Below, piece by piece: positions 43,242 through 53,052 of a stretch of DNA of 64,000 nt (position 1 is its first letter; each line of letters begins with the position of its first letter). Below the pieces are notes generated by a model, which had not been told where the DNA came from, ran no database searches, and worked only from the letters and a program-made list of their open reading frames with translations. A program made the translations under genes and the position numbers. The DNA is from Mycolicibacterium austroafricanum (GTDB lineage: Bacteria > Actinomycetota > Actinomycetes > Mycobacteriales > Mycobacteriaceae): assembly GCF_000612725.1 (NCBI RefSeq), contig NZ_HG964450.1, forward strand, positions 1,113,537 through 1,177,536. Reading direction: 5' to 3'.

Positions 43242-43973
43242 CTAAAGCTGCGGTGTCAGGTCGAACGAGGTGATGGTCGACATCCGGACGATGCGCCAGT
43301 CGCGGCCGTCCCGCTGCAACGTCAACCGGTACGACAGGTAGCGCAGCGACGGGATGTTCTTGGTCACCGGGCTGGTGGCCACCGAGTTGGTGTAGACCAG
43401 CGCGGTGGCCTCGGTCGGGGTCGTGGGCGGCGACACGGATTCGACGGCGGCGCCCATCACCTCGGTGGTGTTGGTGACCTGGGCCTGCTTGTTCGGCTCG
43501 ACGATCGCGTCGATGTAGCGGCGGTACTCCGCGGCGAAATCCCCGCCGAGGTACACCGATGCGCGGTCGGCGAGCGTGGCCATGTCGTCGGGGGTGTAGG
43601 TCCACAGCGTGGTGATCGCGTCCGTTGCCGTGCGCGCGATGTTCAGCTTGGTCTCGACCAGGGCGCGCTGGACCAGATACGGCTGCACCATCGCCGCGGC
43701 GAATCCGCTCGCGCCGACGAACACCGCCGACGCGACGGCCGCCGCGACGACCAGTTTCCGGCCGGCGGGCCGGTGCGGCACCAGCACAACAGGTTCGGGC
43801 CCGGGTTCGGGCGGGTCGGTGTCGTCGGTGTCCAGCGCGTCGGCGGGGCCTTCGGTCTCCGGTTCTGCGTCCGGCGGCTGCGCCTTCGGGGTCCGCCGCG
43901 ACTTACCTACGGGCACCTTGGGGTCCTCGACCTCGGTGGTCAGATCACCTGGATCAGGTTGCTGATCTTCCAC
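43242..43973 (-). CDS. Mce-associated membrane protein (Rv0178-like)
   Basis: A 243-residue bitopic protein: an acidic, Pro-rich cytosolic N-terminus of about 70 residues, one TM (KLVVAAAVASAVFVGASGFAAAM) and an extracytoplasmic domain ending RDWRIVRMSTITSFDLTPQL. This is the Mce-associated protein build. The GTG at 43973 overlaps the preceding gene by 34 bases and gives the length of Rv0178 (244). It is the last gene of the mce1 operon. These proteins are needed for Mce complex stability or activity; the precise role is unknown. Confidence 0.83.
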   Translation of the reverse strand: MEDQQPDPGDLTTEVEDPKVPVGKSRRTPKAQPPDAEPETEGPADALDTDDTDPPEPGPEPVVLVPHRPAGRKLVVAAAVASAVFVGASGFAAAMVQPYLVQRALVETKLNIARTATDAITTLWTYTPDDMATLADRASVYLGGDFAAEYRRYIDAIVEPNKQAQVTNTTEVMGAAVESVSPPTTPTEATALVYTNSVATSPVTKNIPSLRYLSYRLTLQRDGRDWRIVRMSTITSFDLTPQL

Positions 43974-44512
43974 TGCTGTCCTTCCTTGATAGCCGTCGCG
44001 ACCCAGCGGCTCCCGCTCTCGATCGTCGACTTCCCGTCCGGCGTCTTCGAGGTGACCTTCGTCGCGATCAACACGTCGGCGCTGCCGTCGTCGTTCCATT
44101 GCCGCACCCCCGCGGCGAGCACCTCCCCGGTGCTCGGCTCGGAGCGAGCCACCTGAACCAGGATCTCGTTGAGCCGCCCGGCGAAGTTCTTCGCGAATTC
44201 GCCGGTGGCCTGCGCGGCGACGCGATCGGCATAGGCGTTGGCGTTGAACGGATCCAGGCTCGTGTACATGACCATGAACTCGCTCGTGTAACCCAGCGCG
44301 GCGGCCTCGTCGACCGCGGCGCGGCGATCCTGCTCGTGCCGGACCAGCATCAGGGCGCCGGCCGCGATCGCCGCAGCCATCACCAGGGCAACGATCCCGG
44401 AGACCAGCGGAAGTCCCCACCGCACAGCGGGTTTCGGCTCCAACCGGAAGTAGTCGGGACCGACCGCGCTGTCGCCGGGGTCGGAGTCGGTGAACCTGCG
44501 GGCCGGGCTCAT
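43940..44512 (-). CDS. Mce-associated membrane protein (Rv0177-like)
   Basis: A 190-residue protein. A short N-terminus precedes one TM near residues 35-57 (PLVSGIVALVMAAAIAAGALML), then an extracytoplasmic domain with YTSEFMVMYTSLDPFNANAYADRV and C-terminal WKISNLIQVI, the conserved Mce-associated ending. The ATG at 44512 overlaps the previous gene's stop (ATGA). It is the third of four tandem Mce-associated genes and matches Rv0177 (184 residues) in place and size. Confidence 0.83.
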   Translation of the reverse strand: MSPARRFTDSDPGDSAVGPDYFRLEPKPAVRWGLPLVSGIVALVMAAAIAAGALMLVRHEQDRRAAVDEAAALGYTSEFMVMYTSLDPFNANAYADRVAAQATGEFAKNFAGRLNEILVQVARSEPSTGEVLAAGVRQWNDDGSADVLIATKVTSKTPDGKSTIESGSRWVATAIKEGQQWKISNLIQVI

Positions 44513-45489
44513 TGCCCCGCCAGGTTCATCTGGGGCTTCTTCAGCACCGTCAGGTTCGCCACCCGCCACTGCCCGTCGGCCGACTTCTCGAAGTCCACCC
44601 GCACCGTCGCGGTGATGAACTTGACGTCGTTGGGGTTGGTGCCGCGCTGGCCCTGCATCGCCAGCAGCATCGACACCCGGTCCGGTGTAATGGGCGGATC
44701 GGTGAGCACCGCGCTGTTGACCGCCCAGTACTCGTTCGTGGTGGCGCCGGCCTGCTGCACGGCCTGCTGCTGAGAGATCAACTGAGGCCGATACCCGTCG
44801 GTGGTCAGGGCCTGGGCCCTGGCGAAGTCGTCGACGATGGTGTCCGCACCGTAGCTGAGCATCTGCTCGACGATGCGCGGTCCCTGCTCGGCGACCTGCT
44901 CGCGGGCCGTGTCCACCGCACGTTCCTGCCGGTACACCAGCGCATAACCCAGGCCCACCGCGACGACAGACGCCACTGCGGCCGCGACGAGCACCGTGGC
45001 GACCGTGCGGCGCATGTCCCGCTGCGGCCGCTCGACCCGGTACACCTCGGTGCCTGCCAGCAGGTCGGCGAAGGTCCGGCGCCTCCGGTCCCACAGCGGC
45101 CACACCCATCCGACGAACACCGCGAGGGTGTCGAGCAGGTGTGCGAGTTCGCGACCGGTCACCCGCAGCACCCCGACGGGCCGGTCGTCCGCGCGGCGCA
45201 CGGCGATGCCGAACAGCGCACGCCCCAGCGTCCAGCCCGTCGCGACGGGCAGCATCAGCCGGTTGGCCGCCATCAGGAAGAACGTCACCGCCAGCGCCGC
45301 GATGAACAGCCAGCGCACCCAGCCGTCGGCGGCGGTCAGCGCCAGCAGCGCCGTCGTGACGATCACGCCGAGCCCGGGCAGGATGTCCACCGCGATCGCG
45401 CCCGCGCGGACCGGCCACGACGCCAGCGGCATCGGCGTGGTCGGATCGTCGGCAGAGGTGGTCAGGGTGGTGTCGAAAACCGCCGTCAC
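44509..45489 (-). CDS. RDD-domain Mce-associated membrane protein (Rv0176-like)
   Basis: A 326-residue fusion. The N-terminal RDD domain has about three TMs (GAIAVDILPGLGVIVTTALLAL, RWLFIAALAVTFFLMA, GRALFGIAVRRADDRPVG). A further TM near residue 163-185 is followed by an Mce-associated extracytoplasmic domain ending GQWRVANLTVLKKPQMNL. The RDD half distinguishes it from its neighbours and is a conserved feature of Rv0176. A GTG start overlaps the previous gene by four bases. Presumably it is an accessory subunit of the Mce1 importer. Confidence 0.85.
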   Translation of the reverse strand: MTAVFDTTLTTSADDPTTPMPLASWPVRAGAIAVDILPGLGVIVTTALLALTAADGWVRWLFIAALAVTFFLMAANRLMLPVATGWTLGRALFGIAVRRADDRPVGVLRVTGRELAHLLDTLAVFVGWVWPLWDRRRRTFADLLAGTEVYRVERPQRDMRRTVATVLVAAAVASVVAVGLGYALVYRQERAVDTAREQVAEQGPRIVEQMLSYGADTIVDDFARAQALTTDGYRPQLISQQQAVQQAGATTNEYWAVNSAVLTDPPITPDRVSMLLAMQGQRGTNPNDVKFITATVRVDFEKSADGQWRVANLTVLKKPQMNLAGQ

Positions 45490-46124
45490 GAGTTGACCTG
45501 GTCCAGGCTGGAGATCCGGTACTGCCCCTCGTCGAATGCCATCGTCGCGCGCAGCCGGTATCCGACCCGCTGGTCGGCGGCCTCGGAATTGGAGATCCTG
45601 ACGCGCACCGCGACCAGCACATTGACCGTGCCGTCCTCGTTGCGCCGCTCGACGGCGGCCCGCAGGTCGTCGACCGCCACCGCCGCATCGGCAGCCTGGT
45701 AGGCCTCGGCCAGGACGCTGCTGAACAGCCCGGCCTGCACCCCGAACTCACCGGTGGAGCACTCCAGGATCTTCGACTGCGCGGCCGTCATCGCGGCCGT
45801 GTCGGGCGCCTGGGTGGCCGCCACGCATTCCTTGGCTGCCTGCAACGCGGCGTCATCGGAACGGGCGACCTCGGCCGCGCGTGCGTTCGCGCGCAGCGCG
45901 AGATAACCAGCGGTGATGCCGCCGCCGCCCAGCAGAAGCAGCACGGCGCAGATCGACGCGACCCAGCCTTTGCCCAACCGTGAAGGCCTGCGGGTGTCGG
46001 TCGGTTCTTCTTCTATGGGTTCTTCGGTGGATACCGCGTCGGCGTCGGCGCGCGATTCGATTCCCGGGTCGCTGCGCTCCTGCCCTCCGAAGGTCAGCCG
46101 GCTGGTGCCAGCATCTCCTTCCAT
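45486..46124 (-). CDS. Mce-associated membrane protein (Rv0175-like)
   Basis: A 212-residue protein with a charged cytosolic N-terminus of about 50 residues, a TM near 53-74 (WVASICAVLLLLGGGGITAGYLAL), and an extracytoplasmic Mce-associated domain with two cysteines (AAKECVAAT and ILECSTGEF). It matches Rv0175 (213 residues). Its start lies 31 bases inside the end of mce1F. As the first of the four accessory genes it connects the Mce shaft genes with the rest of the operon. Confidence 0.85.
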   Translation of the reverse strand: MEGDAGTSRLTFGGQERSDPGIESRADADAVSTEEPIEEEPTDTRRPSRLGKGWVASICAVLLLLGGGGITAGYLALRANARAAEVARSDDAALQAAKECVAATQAPDTAAMTAAQSKILECSTGEFGVQAGLFSSVLAEAYQAADAAVAVDDLRAAVERRNEDGTVNVLVAVRVRISNSEAADQRVGYRLRATMAFDEGQYRISSLDQVNS

Positions 46125-47656
46125 CCGTCGTCTCCTGGGTTGCTCGAATTGCTCACGTTGTATCGGACCCCGTCAGGTCCCACCACCTCGCCACTGCTCG
46201 GGCTGTAGGCGGCGGTCGTGCCCGCCGGCCCCTGCGTCGGGGTGTAGATGCACGGGTTGGGCTGTTGACCGCTGCAGCTGACGGTACCCGAGCCGGGTGG
46301 GCTCGGAGGATCGCTGACCGGCGCGAGTGACTGCGGTGGCGGCAATTCGTCGGCGGGCAATGGATTGCGCCCGTTGTTCACCGACGGCGCGGGCACCACC
46401 TGACCTGGTGCGACGCGCTGGTCACACCGTGCCCCCGGGGCGGGGCAGGCAACGATCTGGTTCGGGTCGCCGTACCAGGGGTTGGTGCCCAGCGGGACGT
46501 ACGGTTCATCGCTGCGGCACTCTTTCGGCGTCGCCGCCCGCTTACCAGGCACGTCGGCACACGGATAGTTGCGCGCGCCCCGCACGACGTTGCCCTGGTA
46601 ATCCTTCGGGATCTTGCAGTACGTCCCCGACGGCAGCGGCGCCGTGCTGGTGTCGGCCGGCGACCGCCACTCCGACGAGGGTAAGAAGCCGGTCAGGCAC
46701 GGCGGCGGCTGATTGATCGACAGGCCGAAGTGCAGCAGTCCCTGGCCTTCGAAGATGGTGGCCGTCTGCGCGATTGACGCACCCTGGGGCAGTACTACAA
46801 GTGTCTGCTCGAGGCCCTTGTTGTAGCGCTTCAGCATGTCGATCACGACGGACAGATTGGCCAGCGTCTGCGGCAACGAGTCCCGCACATCGGTGAACAC
46901 GGTATTGACCTGGTCCAGCGTGGGCGCCGCCTGCTGCAGCCCGCTGCGCAGCGCATCGTCCTGCTCGGCGGTCTGCGACGCGATCACGTTCAGGTTTCGC
47001 GACCACTGCTTGATCGCCTCTCCGGACTGGACCTGGCTGTCCAGGATCGGTGCCGCGTTGGTAATGATGTCGTTGACCTGCGGGATGTTGTCGCGGAAGC
47101 CCTCGGCGAGGTTCGTCGTTGAGTCGACGAGCCGCTGCAGGGACGGACCGAGCCCGCCCACCGCGGCCGACGTCTCGGTGAGCAGCGCGTCGATCTTCTC
47201 CTTGGGCAATACGGCGAGGCCCTCGTTGGCGGCGTCGATCGCGGGACCGACCTCTTCGGGGACCGTGCTCTCGGTGATCGTCGAGCCCGGGCTGAAGTAC
47301 TGATCAGTTCCCGACGGCGACACCAGGTCGAGGTACTGCTCGCCGATCGCCGACACCGAGTGCACGTTCGCGATCGCGTCCACCGGGATCTTGTACTTCT
47401 CGTCGATGCTCATCGTCGCCCGCGCACCGGTCTCGGTGGGTTCGACCTCGGTGACCTTGCCGATCTGGGTGCCCCGGTAGGTGACGTTGCCGGTGGCATA
47501 CAGACCGCCGGAGCGCTCCAGGTCGGCGTAGAGCGTGTACTGCCCGACACCCGCCAAGCTCGGCAACCGCAGGTAGTGCAGGCCGAGCACACCGACCGCG
47601 AGGATGGTCAGGAGCGTGAAGATGATCAGCTGGATTTTGACGAAACGCGTCAGCAT
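46094..47656 (-). CDS. mce1F: Mce1F, Mce-family lipid importer subunit
   Basis: A 520-residue MCE protein with an N-terminal TM (IQLIIFTLLTILAVGVLGL) and an MCE/MlaD domain at about residues 37-115 (YTLYADLERSGGLYATGNVTYRGTQIGKVTEV). A helical coiled region to about 320 is followed by a Cys-containing, Pro-rich tail (residues about 330-520). Mce1A-F form a hexameric periplasmic conduit that carries fatty acids to the inner-membrane YrbE permeases. It starts 3 bases after lprK. Rv0174 is the counterpart at 515 residues. Confidence 0.93.
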   Translation of the reverse strand: MLTRFVKIQLIIFTLLTILAVGVLGLHYLRLPSLAGVGQYTLYADLERSGGLYATGNVTYRGTQIGKVTEVEPTETGARATMSIDEKYKIPVDAIANVHSVSAIGEQYLDLVSPSGTDQYFSPGSTITESTVPEEVGPAIDAANEGLAVLPKEKIDALLTETSAAVGGLGPSLQRLVDSTTNLAEGFRDNIPQVNDIITNAAPILDSQVQSGEAIKQWSRNLNVIASQTAEQDDALRSGLQQAAPTLDQVNTVFTDVRDSLPQTLANLSVVIDMLKRYNKGLEQTLVVLPQGASIAQTATIFEGQGLLHFGLSINQPPPCLTGFLPSSEWRSPADTSTAPLPSGTYCKIPKDYQGNVVRGARNYPCADVPGKRAATPKECRSDEPYVPLGTNPWYGDPNQIVACPAPGARCDQRVAPGQVVPAPSVNNGRNPLPADELPPPQSLAPVSDPPSPPGSGTVSCSGQQPNPCIYTPTQGPAGTTAAYSPSSGEVVGPDGVRYNVSNSSNPGDDGWKEMLAPAG

Positions 47657-47659
47657 CGC

Positions 47660-48805
47660 TCACTCGCCCCTTTCCACCAGCGGTCCGCCCGGCACGGAAT
47701 GTGCGTTCGGTGTGAAGCGCACATCCGGAATCATCGTGTTCGGGTCACGACCCCAAGCCTGTTCCAGTGCCCGGAGCATGCCTGAGACACCGGTGCCCGA
47801 CAGAAACCCGTTGTCGATGGCCGACAGCGTCAGGTCCACCATGAGTGAGACGTTGACGTAGTCACCGCGGATTGCCTTCGGCACGTTCTCGATGCTGAAC
47901 GGTGCGGTCAGCATCAGCTTCAGCGCGCCCAAAACATACGGTCCGGCCTTGCCCAACTCCCGCAGCGGACGCTGCAAATTGGCCAGATTGGCATTCAGGT
48001 TGTCACTCGCGGGGGCCAGTGCGTCCTCGGCGGCGCCGCTGATCCGGCCCAGCGCTTCGACGGCGTCAGCGAACAGATCCCGGGTATCCGCGAAATGCTC
48101 GATCAGCGGCGGGAATTCGGTGAGGACGGCATCGAGTGTGTTGTTCCGCTCGGCGACGATCGACAGCAGCCGGTTCGTCGAATCGATGGCGCGGGTGATG
48201 TCTTCGCGCTGCTGATTCAGTTCGTCGGTGAACGTGTCGAGCTGGCCGAGGAAGTTCCTGATCTCGTCACCGCGTCCGTTGAGGACGTTGTAGATCTCGG
48301 TCTGGATCGTCTCCAGATTCGACACCCCGCCGCCCGTCAGAATCGACGCGATGCTGGCCAGCACGCGCTCGGTCGTCGGGAACGCCGACGCGTTCTTCAG
48401 CGGGATCATGTCGCCGGACTTCAGCTTCTCCGGCGACGGGTCCGGCGGGAGGTCCAGCTGGACATGCTGAGAACCGAGAAGGCTCGTCTGACCGATCTTG
48501 GCGAGCGTGTTCACCGGCAACTGCACCGTGGGGTCGAGGTCCAGGGTCAGGGTCGCCACCCAGTTCCTCAGCTCGATCGCGCGGACGCGGCCGACGTAGA
48601 CGTCGGCTACCCGCACGCGGCTGTTCACGTTGAGCGCCAACGTGTCCGGCATCTGGACGAGGATGGTCGTGTGGTCCGATCCCGTTCCGGGCCCGCCCGG
48701 CAGGGGGACGTTGGCTATGCCCTTCCAGGACCCGCACGACGTCAGCACCAGTGCCGCCGCACCGAGGGCGACGGTGCGCTGGGCCAAGGTGCGCAGCCTG
48801 ATCAT
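47660..48805 (-). CDS. lprK: LprK/Mce1E, Mce-family lipoprotein
   Basis: A 381-residue MCE protein with a lipoprotein signal instead of an N-terminal anchor: lipobox LTSC with lipid Cys24. The MCE domain follows (residues about 45-125; TILVQMPDTLALNVNSRVRVADVYVGRVRAIEL), then the helical needle region with regular heptad-like stretches to about residue 310. In each mce operon the fifth member is the lipoprotein. The ATG overlaps the mce1D stop by four bases. Confidence 0.93.
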   Translation of the reverse strand: MIRLRTLAQRTVALGAAALVLTSCGSWKGIANVPLPGGPGTGSDHTTILVQMPDTLALNVNSRVRVADVYVGRVRAIELRNWVATLTLDLDPTVQLPVNTLAKIGQTSLLGSQHVQLDLPPDPSPEKLKSGDMIPLKNASAFPTTERVLASIASILTGGGVSNLETIQTEIYNVLNGRGDEIRNFLGQLDTFTDELNQQREDITRAIDSTNRLLSIVAERNNTLDAVLTEFPPLIEHFADTRDLFADAVEALGRISGAAEDALAPASDNLNANLANLQRPLRELGKAGPYVLGALKLMLTAPFSIENVPKAIRGDYVNVSLMVDLTLSAIDNGFLSGTGVSGMLRALEQAWGRDPNTMIPDVRFTPNAHSVPGGPLVERGE

Positions 48806-50442
48806 CGCGCTCCTCCAGCCTCGGCGGGCAGCAGCGGACCCGACGGCGCCGCGGGCGCCGCAGGTGCCGGTGCCGGTGCCGGTGCGCCGAGCGGGCTACC
48901 TCCACCCGGGATCACACCGGGAGCAGGCGCCGGTGGGGGTCCGGGCTGCGGGTACCACGGCGGGGGCAACGGGTTGTTCTGGTCGAACGCATTCGGGGGA
49001 CCGGGCAGGTTGCCGTTCCGCGTCGTCCCGAATGCGGGCGGCGCCGCCGGCGGAACGATATCGGGGCCGCCCATCAGTTCGGCCAGCGATTCCGGTGTCA
49101 GCATGTTCGCGGTGAACGGCTGCACCTCGACGCCCTGCATGCCTGGCGCCACGATCCAGCCAGGCTCATGGTTGCCGTGCGAGAACAGGGTGTCGCGTGA
49201 CCAGATGCCCGGCACGGTCGTGTCCTTGTATCCCGGCGGTGGCTGCAGGCGCGGCTCGGAGTACGCAATCTGCTTGGGCAGCGTCATCGCCGTCTGCAGC
49301 TGGTTCGCACCGAACGGCAGATAGTTGAACTTGATCGCGTCGAGGATCGGGCCCAGGTACTCCGCGCACAACTCCGCGGACTCCTGGTACCCCAGGCGGC
49401 TGCCCGCCTGGATCGAGCTGCAGATGAACTCCATCGGGTTCGCGAAGTTCGAGATGACCGGCATGTTGACGATGCCGCCGGCGTTTGGCGACGAGATGTT
49501 GACGATGTTCGAACCCAGGTTCGGGAACACGTGCAGACCCGTTTCCAGGCCGTCGCGCGGCTCCGGCTGCAGGATCGCGTTCGTCACTTCAGCCAGGTTG
49601 TTCACGTCGTGCGCCAGCACTTCACCGTTCTCCTCGATGAAGCCGCGTGCCGTCGACAGCAAGTCGTTGAGGTCCTGAACCGCGTCAGCGACTTCACGAT
49701 CCGTGTTGGTGAACGCGTTGGTGAACTGCGCGAGATTGTTGTTCAGCGACACGAACTGCTGGTCGCTCTCGTGGAGCGCGTTGACGAACAGGGCGAGGCT
49801 CTTGACGACACTGAACAGGTCACCGCGCCCCTGGTTGAGCGAGAACAACGCTTCCGAGAGCGCGTTGAGTGACTTGTTCAGCTGCTCACCCTTGCCCGCA
49901 AAACCATCGGCAGCGGACTCGATGATGTCACCGAACGGACCCTTCGGCTGTTCGGGTGTGGGGCCCAGGTCGCGCAGCAGACGGCTCAGCGAGTCACGCA
50001 GATCGTCGTATTCGACGGGCACCTGGGTCCTGTCGGTGTCGAGCACCGCACCATCGGGCAGCGTGTTGCCGCCGGTGTAGGGCGGCGAAAGTTGAATCGT
50101 GCGCGACGCCACCAGGCTTGGGTTCAGGATCGACGCGCTGGCGTTCTCCGGGACCTTGTACTTGCTCTCGTAATGGAAGGTGACCTTCATCTTGTCGCCT
50201 GCGGGTTCGATCGAATCGATCGAGCCGACGCGCACACCCATGATCTGCACCTTGTCGCCGGGATACAGCGCCAGCGTCTGGGTGAAGTAGGCGACGACGG
50301 TGTTCGTCGTCGCCTTCTTGTAGAGGTTCCAGCCGAGGAAGCCGGCGGCCACCGCCACGATGATGATCACGGTGCCCAGGATCAGTGTGGTCTTCGACAG
50401 GCCGGGCGGCTTCATGTCCCGCACGTTGAAGATGGTCGACAT
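48802..50442 (-). CDS. mce1D: Mce1D, Mce-family lipid importer subunit
   Basis: A 546-residue MCE protein. It has an N-terminal TM (ILGTVIIIVAVAAGFLGW), an MCE domain near residues 40-120 (VVAYFTQTLALYPGDKVQIMGVRVGSIDSIEP), a helical region, and a very Pro-rich C-terminal tail from about residue 460. That tail is longer and more low-complexity than in the 530-residue M. tuberculosis protein. It starts 13 bases after mce1C ends and is coupled to lprK. Confidence 0.93.
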   Translation of the reverse strand: MSTIFNVRDMKPPGLSKTTLILGTVIIIVAVAAGFLGWNLYKKATTNTVVAYFTQTLALYPGDKVQIMGVRVGSIDSIEPAGDKMKVTFHYESKYKVPENASASILNPSLVASRTIQLSPPYTGGNTLPDGAVLDTDRTQVPVEYDDLRDSLSRLLRDLGPTPEQPKGPFGDIIESAADGFAGKGEQLNKSLNALSEALFSLNQGRGDLFSVVKSLALFVNALHESDQQFVSLNNNLAQFTNAFTNTDREVADAVQDLNDLLSTARGFIEENGEVLAHDVNNLAEVTNAILQPEPRDGLETGLHVFPNLGSNIVNISSPNAGGIVNMPVISNFANPMEFICSSIQAGSRLGYQESAELCAEYLGPILDAIKFNYLPFGANQLQTAMTLPKQIAYSEPRLQPPPGYKDTTVPGIWSRDTLFSHGNHEPGWIVAPGMQGVEVQPFTANMLTPESLAELMGGPDIVPPAAPPAFGTTRNGNLPGPPNAFDQNNPLPPPWYPQPGPPPAPAPGVIPGGGSPLGAPAPAPAPAAPAAPSGPLLPAEAGGAR

Positions 50443-50455
50443 GGTCTCCTACCCC

Positions 50456-52024
50456 CTAACCCTGTGATCCCGGCGGAAGAAATGGCGGATTGCCCGGCAG
50501 CGGCGGTTGCCCGGCAGGCGCCAACTGCGGACCGGGACCCGGCACGGCCGGCGCCGGAAGCGACGGCGGCAACGGCGCGATGCCCGGGGTGAAGTCGGCA
50601 GGCTGGGGCTGCGGCGCCAGCGGCACGGTGCGGGCACCGGGCGGCGCAGGCGGAAGCGGTGGGTTCGCACCCGGCACCGTCGGTGACAGCTGACCCGGGA
50701 TGCCCGCCGCGGGCACACCGGGAGCCGGTTGCGGCCCATGGACATTCGGCGCCGACGTGATGACGTTCGGGGGCGGAAAACCACCGGGCACCGGACCGTA
50801 CGGGCCTTGCGAGAGCGCCGCGCAGGGAAGCGGGTTGCCGGGGCTCGGGATCCCGTCTGCCGGCGGCGTGTACGAACACGGCGAGCCGGGCGGGACAGCA
50901 GGACCGGGGTTGGTCGGGGTGCCTTCGATCGGCGTCGGTGCCGGCGGGGGCGCGCCGTTTTCGAAGCCGACGCCGTTCGGGTCGGGGAAGCGGAACGCAG
51001 GCAGGCCCGCGTTGCGCCAGAACTCCTCGGGGTCGATGCCGCGCTTCTTGAATGCGGCATCGACGAACGGCTGCAGGATCCAGTACGGAGCGAGGTTGAC
51101 GAGCATGACCTTGAAGTAGGGGCCCGACGCGAGCGCTTCGCCGAGGGACCCAGTAAATTTCGACAGCGAAGCCAGCACGTCGACGAGGTCGAACTTGCGC
51201 TCCCGCAGCACATCGCTGATGACCCTGAGCTGTTCGAGGACTCTGTTCAGGTTCGGGTTGTCGTCGATGACGCCGCGGACCTGAGTCGAGAACTTGTCGA
51301 CGCGCTCGAGCAGCTGGCTCACGGCGTAGTTGCGCTCGTTGACCGCCGCGAGCAGCGTCTGCGCATTCACGAACAGCTGGTTGATCTGTTCGCTGCGGTT
51401 GCCCAGGACGCCCGCCACCTTGTTCGCGTTGGCCAACAGCTGCTTGATCTGGTCGTCGCGCTTTCCGATCGTGTCAGAGAACCGAGCGACCCCGTCGAGG
51501 GCGGCGCTGAGATGCGGGTAGGTCTGATCAATGGTCTCGGACAGGACATTCAGCGATTCCTTGACGGTCTGGGTGTCCCAGCCCGCCGCGGAGTTGCTGA
51601 CATCGAAGAAGGCGTCGTAGATCTGGTACGGCGTGGTCGTCTGGCCCAGCGGCAGAACCCCGTTGGCGCGCAACGGATCATCACCGCGGGGTTCGATCTC
51701 GATGTTGCGCCGGCCCAGGATCGTGTCGGTCCGGATGGCGGCGCGGCTGTCGGTGCCGATCTCGGTGCCGTCCAGCGAGTAGCCGATGACCACCCGGTCG
51801 CCGTCGATGTCCGTCGACTTCACGACGCCGACGTCGACGCCGGCGATACGCACCTTGTCGCCCACGTTGATGCCGCCGGTGTCGGAGAACTGCGCGTAGT
51901 ACGTCGGCTTCGCGAACAGCATGGGCACGCTGGCGAAGCTCTGCCCGACGCCGATGACGACGATCAGGATGATGATGCCCATCAGCCCGCTGCGGACGCG
52001 GTTGGATCCCTCGAGGACTCTCAT
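50456..52024 (-). CDS. mce1C: Mce1C, Mce-family lipid importer subunit
   Basis: A 522-residue MCE protein. It has an N-terminal TM (SGLMGIIILIVVIGVGQSF), an MCE domain near residues 38-120 (YYAQFSDTGGINVGDKVRIAGVDVGVVKST), a long helical region, and a Pro/Gly/Ala-rich tail from about residue 350, probably surface-exposed and flexible. The ATG at 52024 overlaps the mce1B stop (ATGA); an upstream start adds four residues. Counterpart Rv0171 has 515 residues. Confidence 0.93.
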   Translation of the reverse strand: MRVLEGSNRVRSGLMGIIILIVVIGVGQSFASVPMLFAKPTYYAQFSDTGGINVGDKVRIAGVDVGVVKSTDIDGDRVVIGYSLDGTEIGTDSRAAIRTDTILGRRNIEIEPRGDDPLRANGVLPLGQTTTPYQIYDAFFDVSNSAAGWDTQTVKESLNVLSETIDQTYPHLSAALDGVARFSDTIGKRDDQIKQLLANANKVAGVLGNRSEQINQLFVNAQTLLAAVNERNYAVSQLLERVDKFSTQVRGVIDDNPNLNRVLEQLRVISDVLRERKFDLVDVLASLSKFTGSLGEALASGPYFKVMLVNLAPYWILQPFVDAAFKKRGIDPEEFWRNAGLPAFRFPDPNGVGFENGAPPPAPTPIEGTPTNPGPAVPPGSPCSYTPPADGIPSPGNPLPCAALSQGPYGPVPGGFPPPNVITSAPNVHGPQPAPGVPAAGIPGQLSPTVPGANPPLPPAPPGARTVPLAPQPQPADFTPGIAPLPPSLPAPAVPGPGPQLAPAGQPPLPGNPPFLPPGSQG

Positions 52025-53052
52025 TTCGGCGTGCACCTACCCGACGGCTGGCTCCAGACCTTCACGGTGCGGACGGGACCACCTGGCTGTAAACCGTTGA
52101 GCATCAACGAGACGTCGCAGGCATAGAAATTGAAGAAGTCACCGTAGACGCCGCCGGAGCGACCGATGATCTTCAAGGCTTCGGGCAGCCTTACAAGCTG
52201 GTCATTGAGCTGTTCCTTCTGATCGACTAGCGGCTGCTGGATGGCTTCCAACCGGCCGATCGTGCTCTGCAGCAGCGGACGGTTGTCGGCCAGCAGGTCG
52301 GCGACAGTGCCCGCGGCATCGCTGATGTCTCCCACCGAATCGGCGAGTGGATCGGCGCGGTTCTTGAGCCCCGTGATCAACACTTCGAAGTTCTTGACGG
52401 TGTCATCGAATTGCTGCTGGTGCTTGACCGTGGTGTCCAGCACCGTGTTCAGGTTGTTGACCACCTCGCCGATCGCCTGGTCGCGGTCGGCGAGAGCCGA
52501 TGTGAGAGAAGCGGTCTGGTCCAGGATGTCGTTGATCGTGCCGCCCTGGCCCTGAAAGACCGTGATGATCGTCTGCGCGATCGTGTTGACCTTCTCGGGC
52601 TCCAGCGACTGGAAGACCGGCCGGAAGCCGCCGATGAGTGCGTCGAGGTCGAGCGCCGGTTCTGTTCTCTCCAGCGGAATCGTCGCTCCTGCAGCGATTC
52701 GGGTGTTGCTCTCACCGCGCTTGAGTTCCAGGTATCGGTCACCGATGAGGTTCAGGTAGCGGATCGATGCGGTGGTCTCGTCGAAAAGTTCCAGTGACCG
52801 GTCGACGTCGAAGTCGACCCGCGCCTTCGAACCGCCCTCGATCAACGTGACCTTTTGGACCTTGCCGACTTCCACGCCGGACGCGCGGACGAACTGGCCG
52901 GAGCGCAGACCACTGGCATTGCTGAAGATCGCCGAGAAGCCGTTCGTGCGATCGAATCGCATCTGGCCGAACACCACGATGATGATGCCCGTGAACAGCA
53001 GCAGCACCAGGGAGAAGGCGCCGAGCTTGATGGCGGTACCGGTGATTTTCAT
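52021..53052 (-). CDS. mce1B: Mce1B, Mce-family lipid importer subunit
   Basis: A 343-residue MCE protein with an N-terminal TM (IKLGAFSLVLLLFTGIIIVV), an MCE domain near residues 35-115 (AIFSNASGLRSGQFVRASGVEVGKVQKVTL) and a helical region to the end. It is the shortest of the six and has no Pro-rich tail. Two late cysteines (FYACDVSL, SGRCTPK) could form a disulfide. Its ATG overlaps the mce1A stop. The M. tuberculosis counterpart has 346 residues. Confidence 0.93.
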   Translation of the reverse strand: MKITGTAIKLGAFSLVLLLFTGIIIVVFGQMRFDRTNGFSAIFSNASGLRSGQFVRASGVEVGKVQKVTLIEGGSKARVDFDVDRSLELFDETTASIRYLNLIGDRYLELKRGESNTRIAAGATIPLERTEPALDLDALIGGFRPVFQSLEPEKVNTIAQTIITVFQGQGGTINDILDQTASLTSALADRDQAIGEVVNNLNTVLDTTVKHQQQFDDTVKNFEVLITGLKNRADPLADSVGDISDAAGTVADLLADNRPLLQSTIGRLEAIQQPLVDQKEQLNDQLVRLPEALKIIGRSGGVYGDFFNFYACDVSLMLNGLQPGGPVRTVKVWSQPSGRCTPK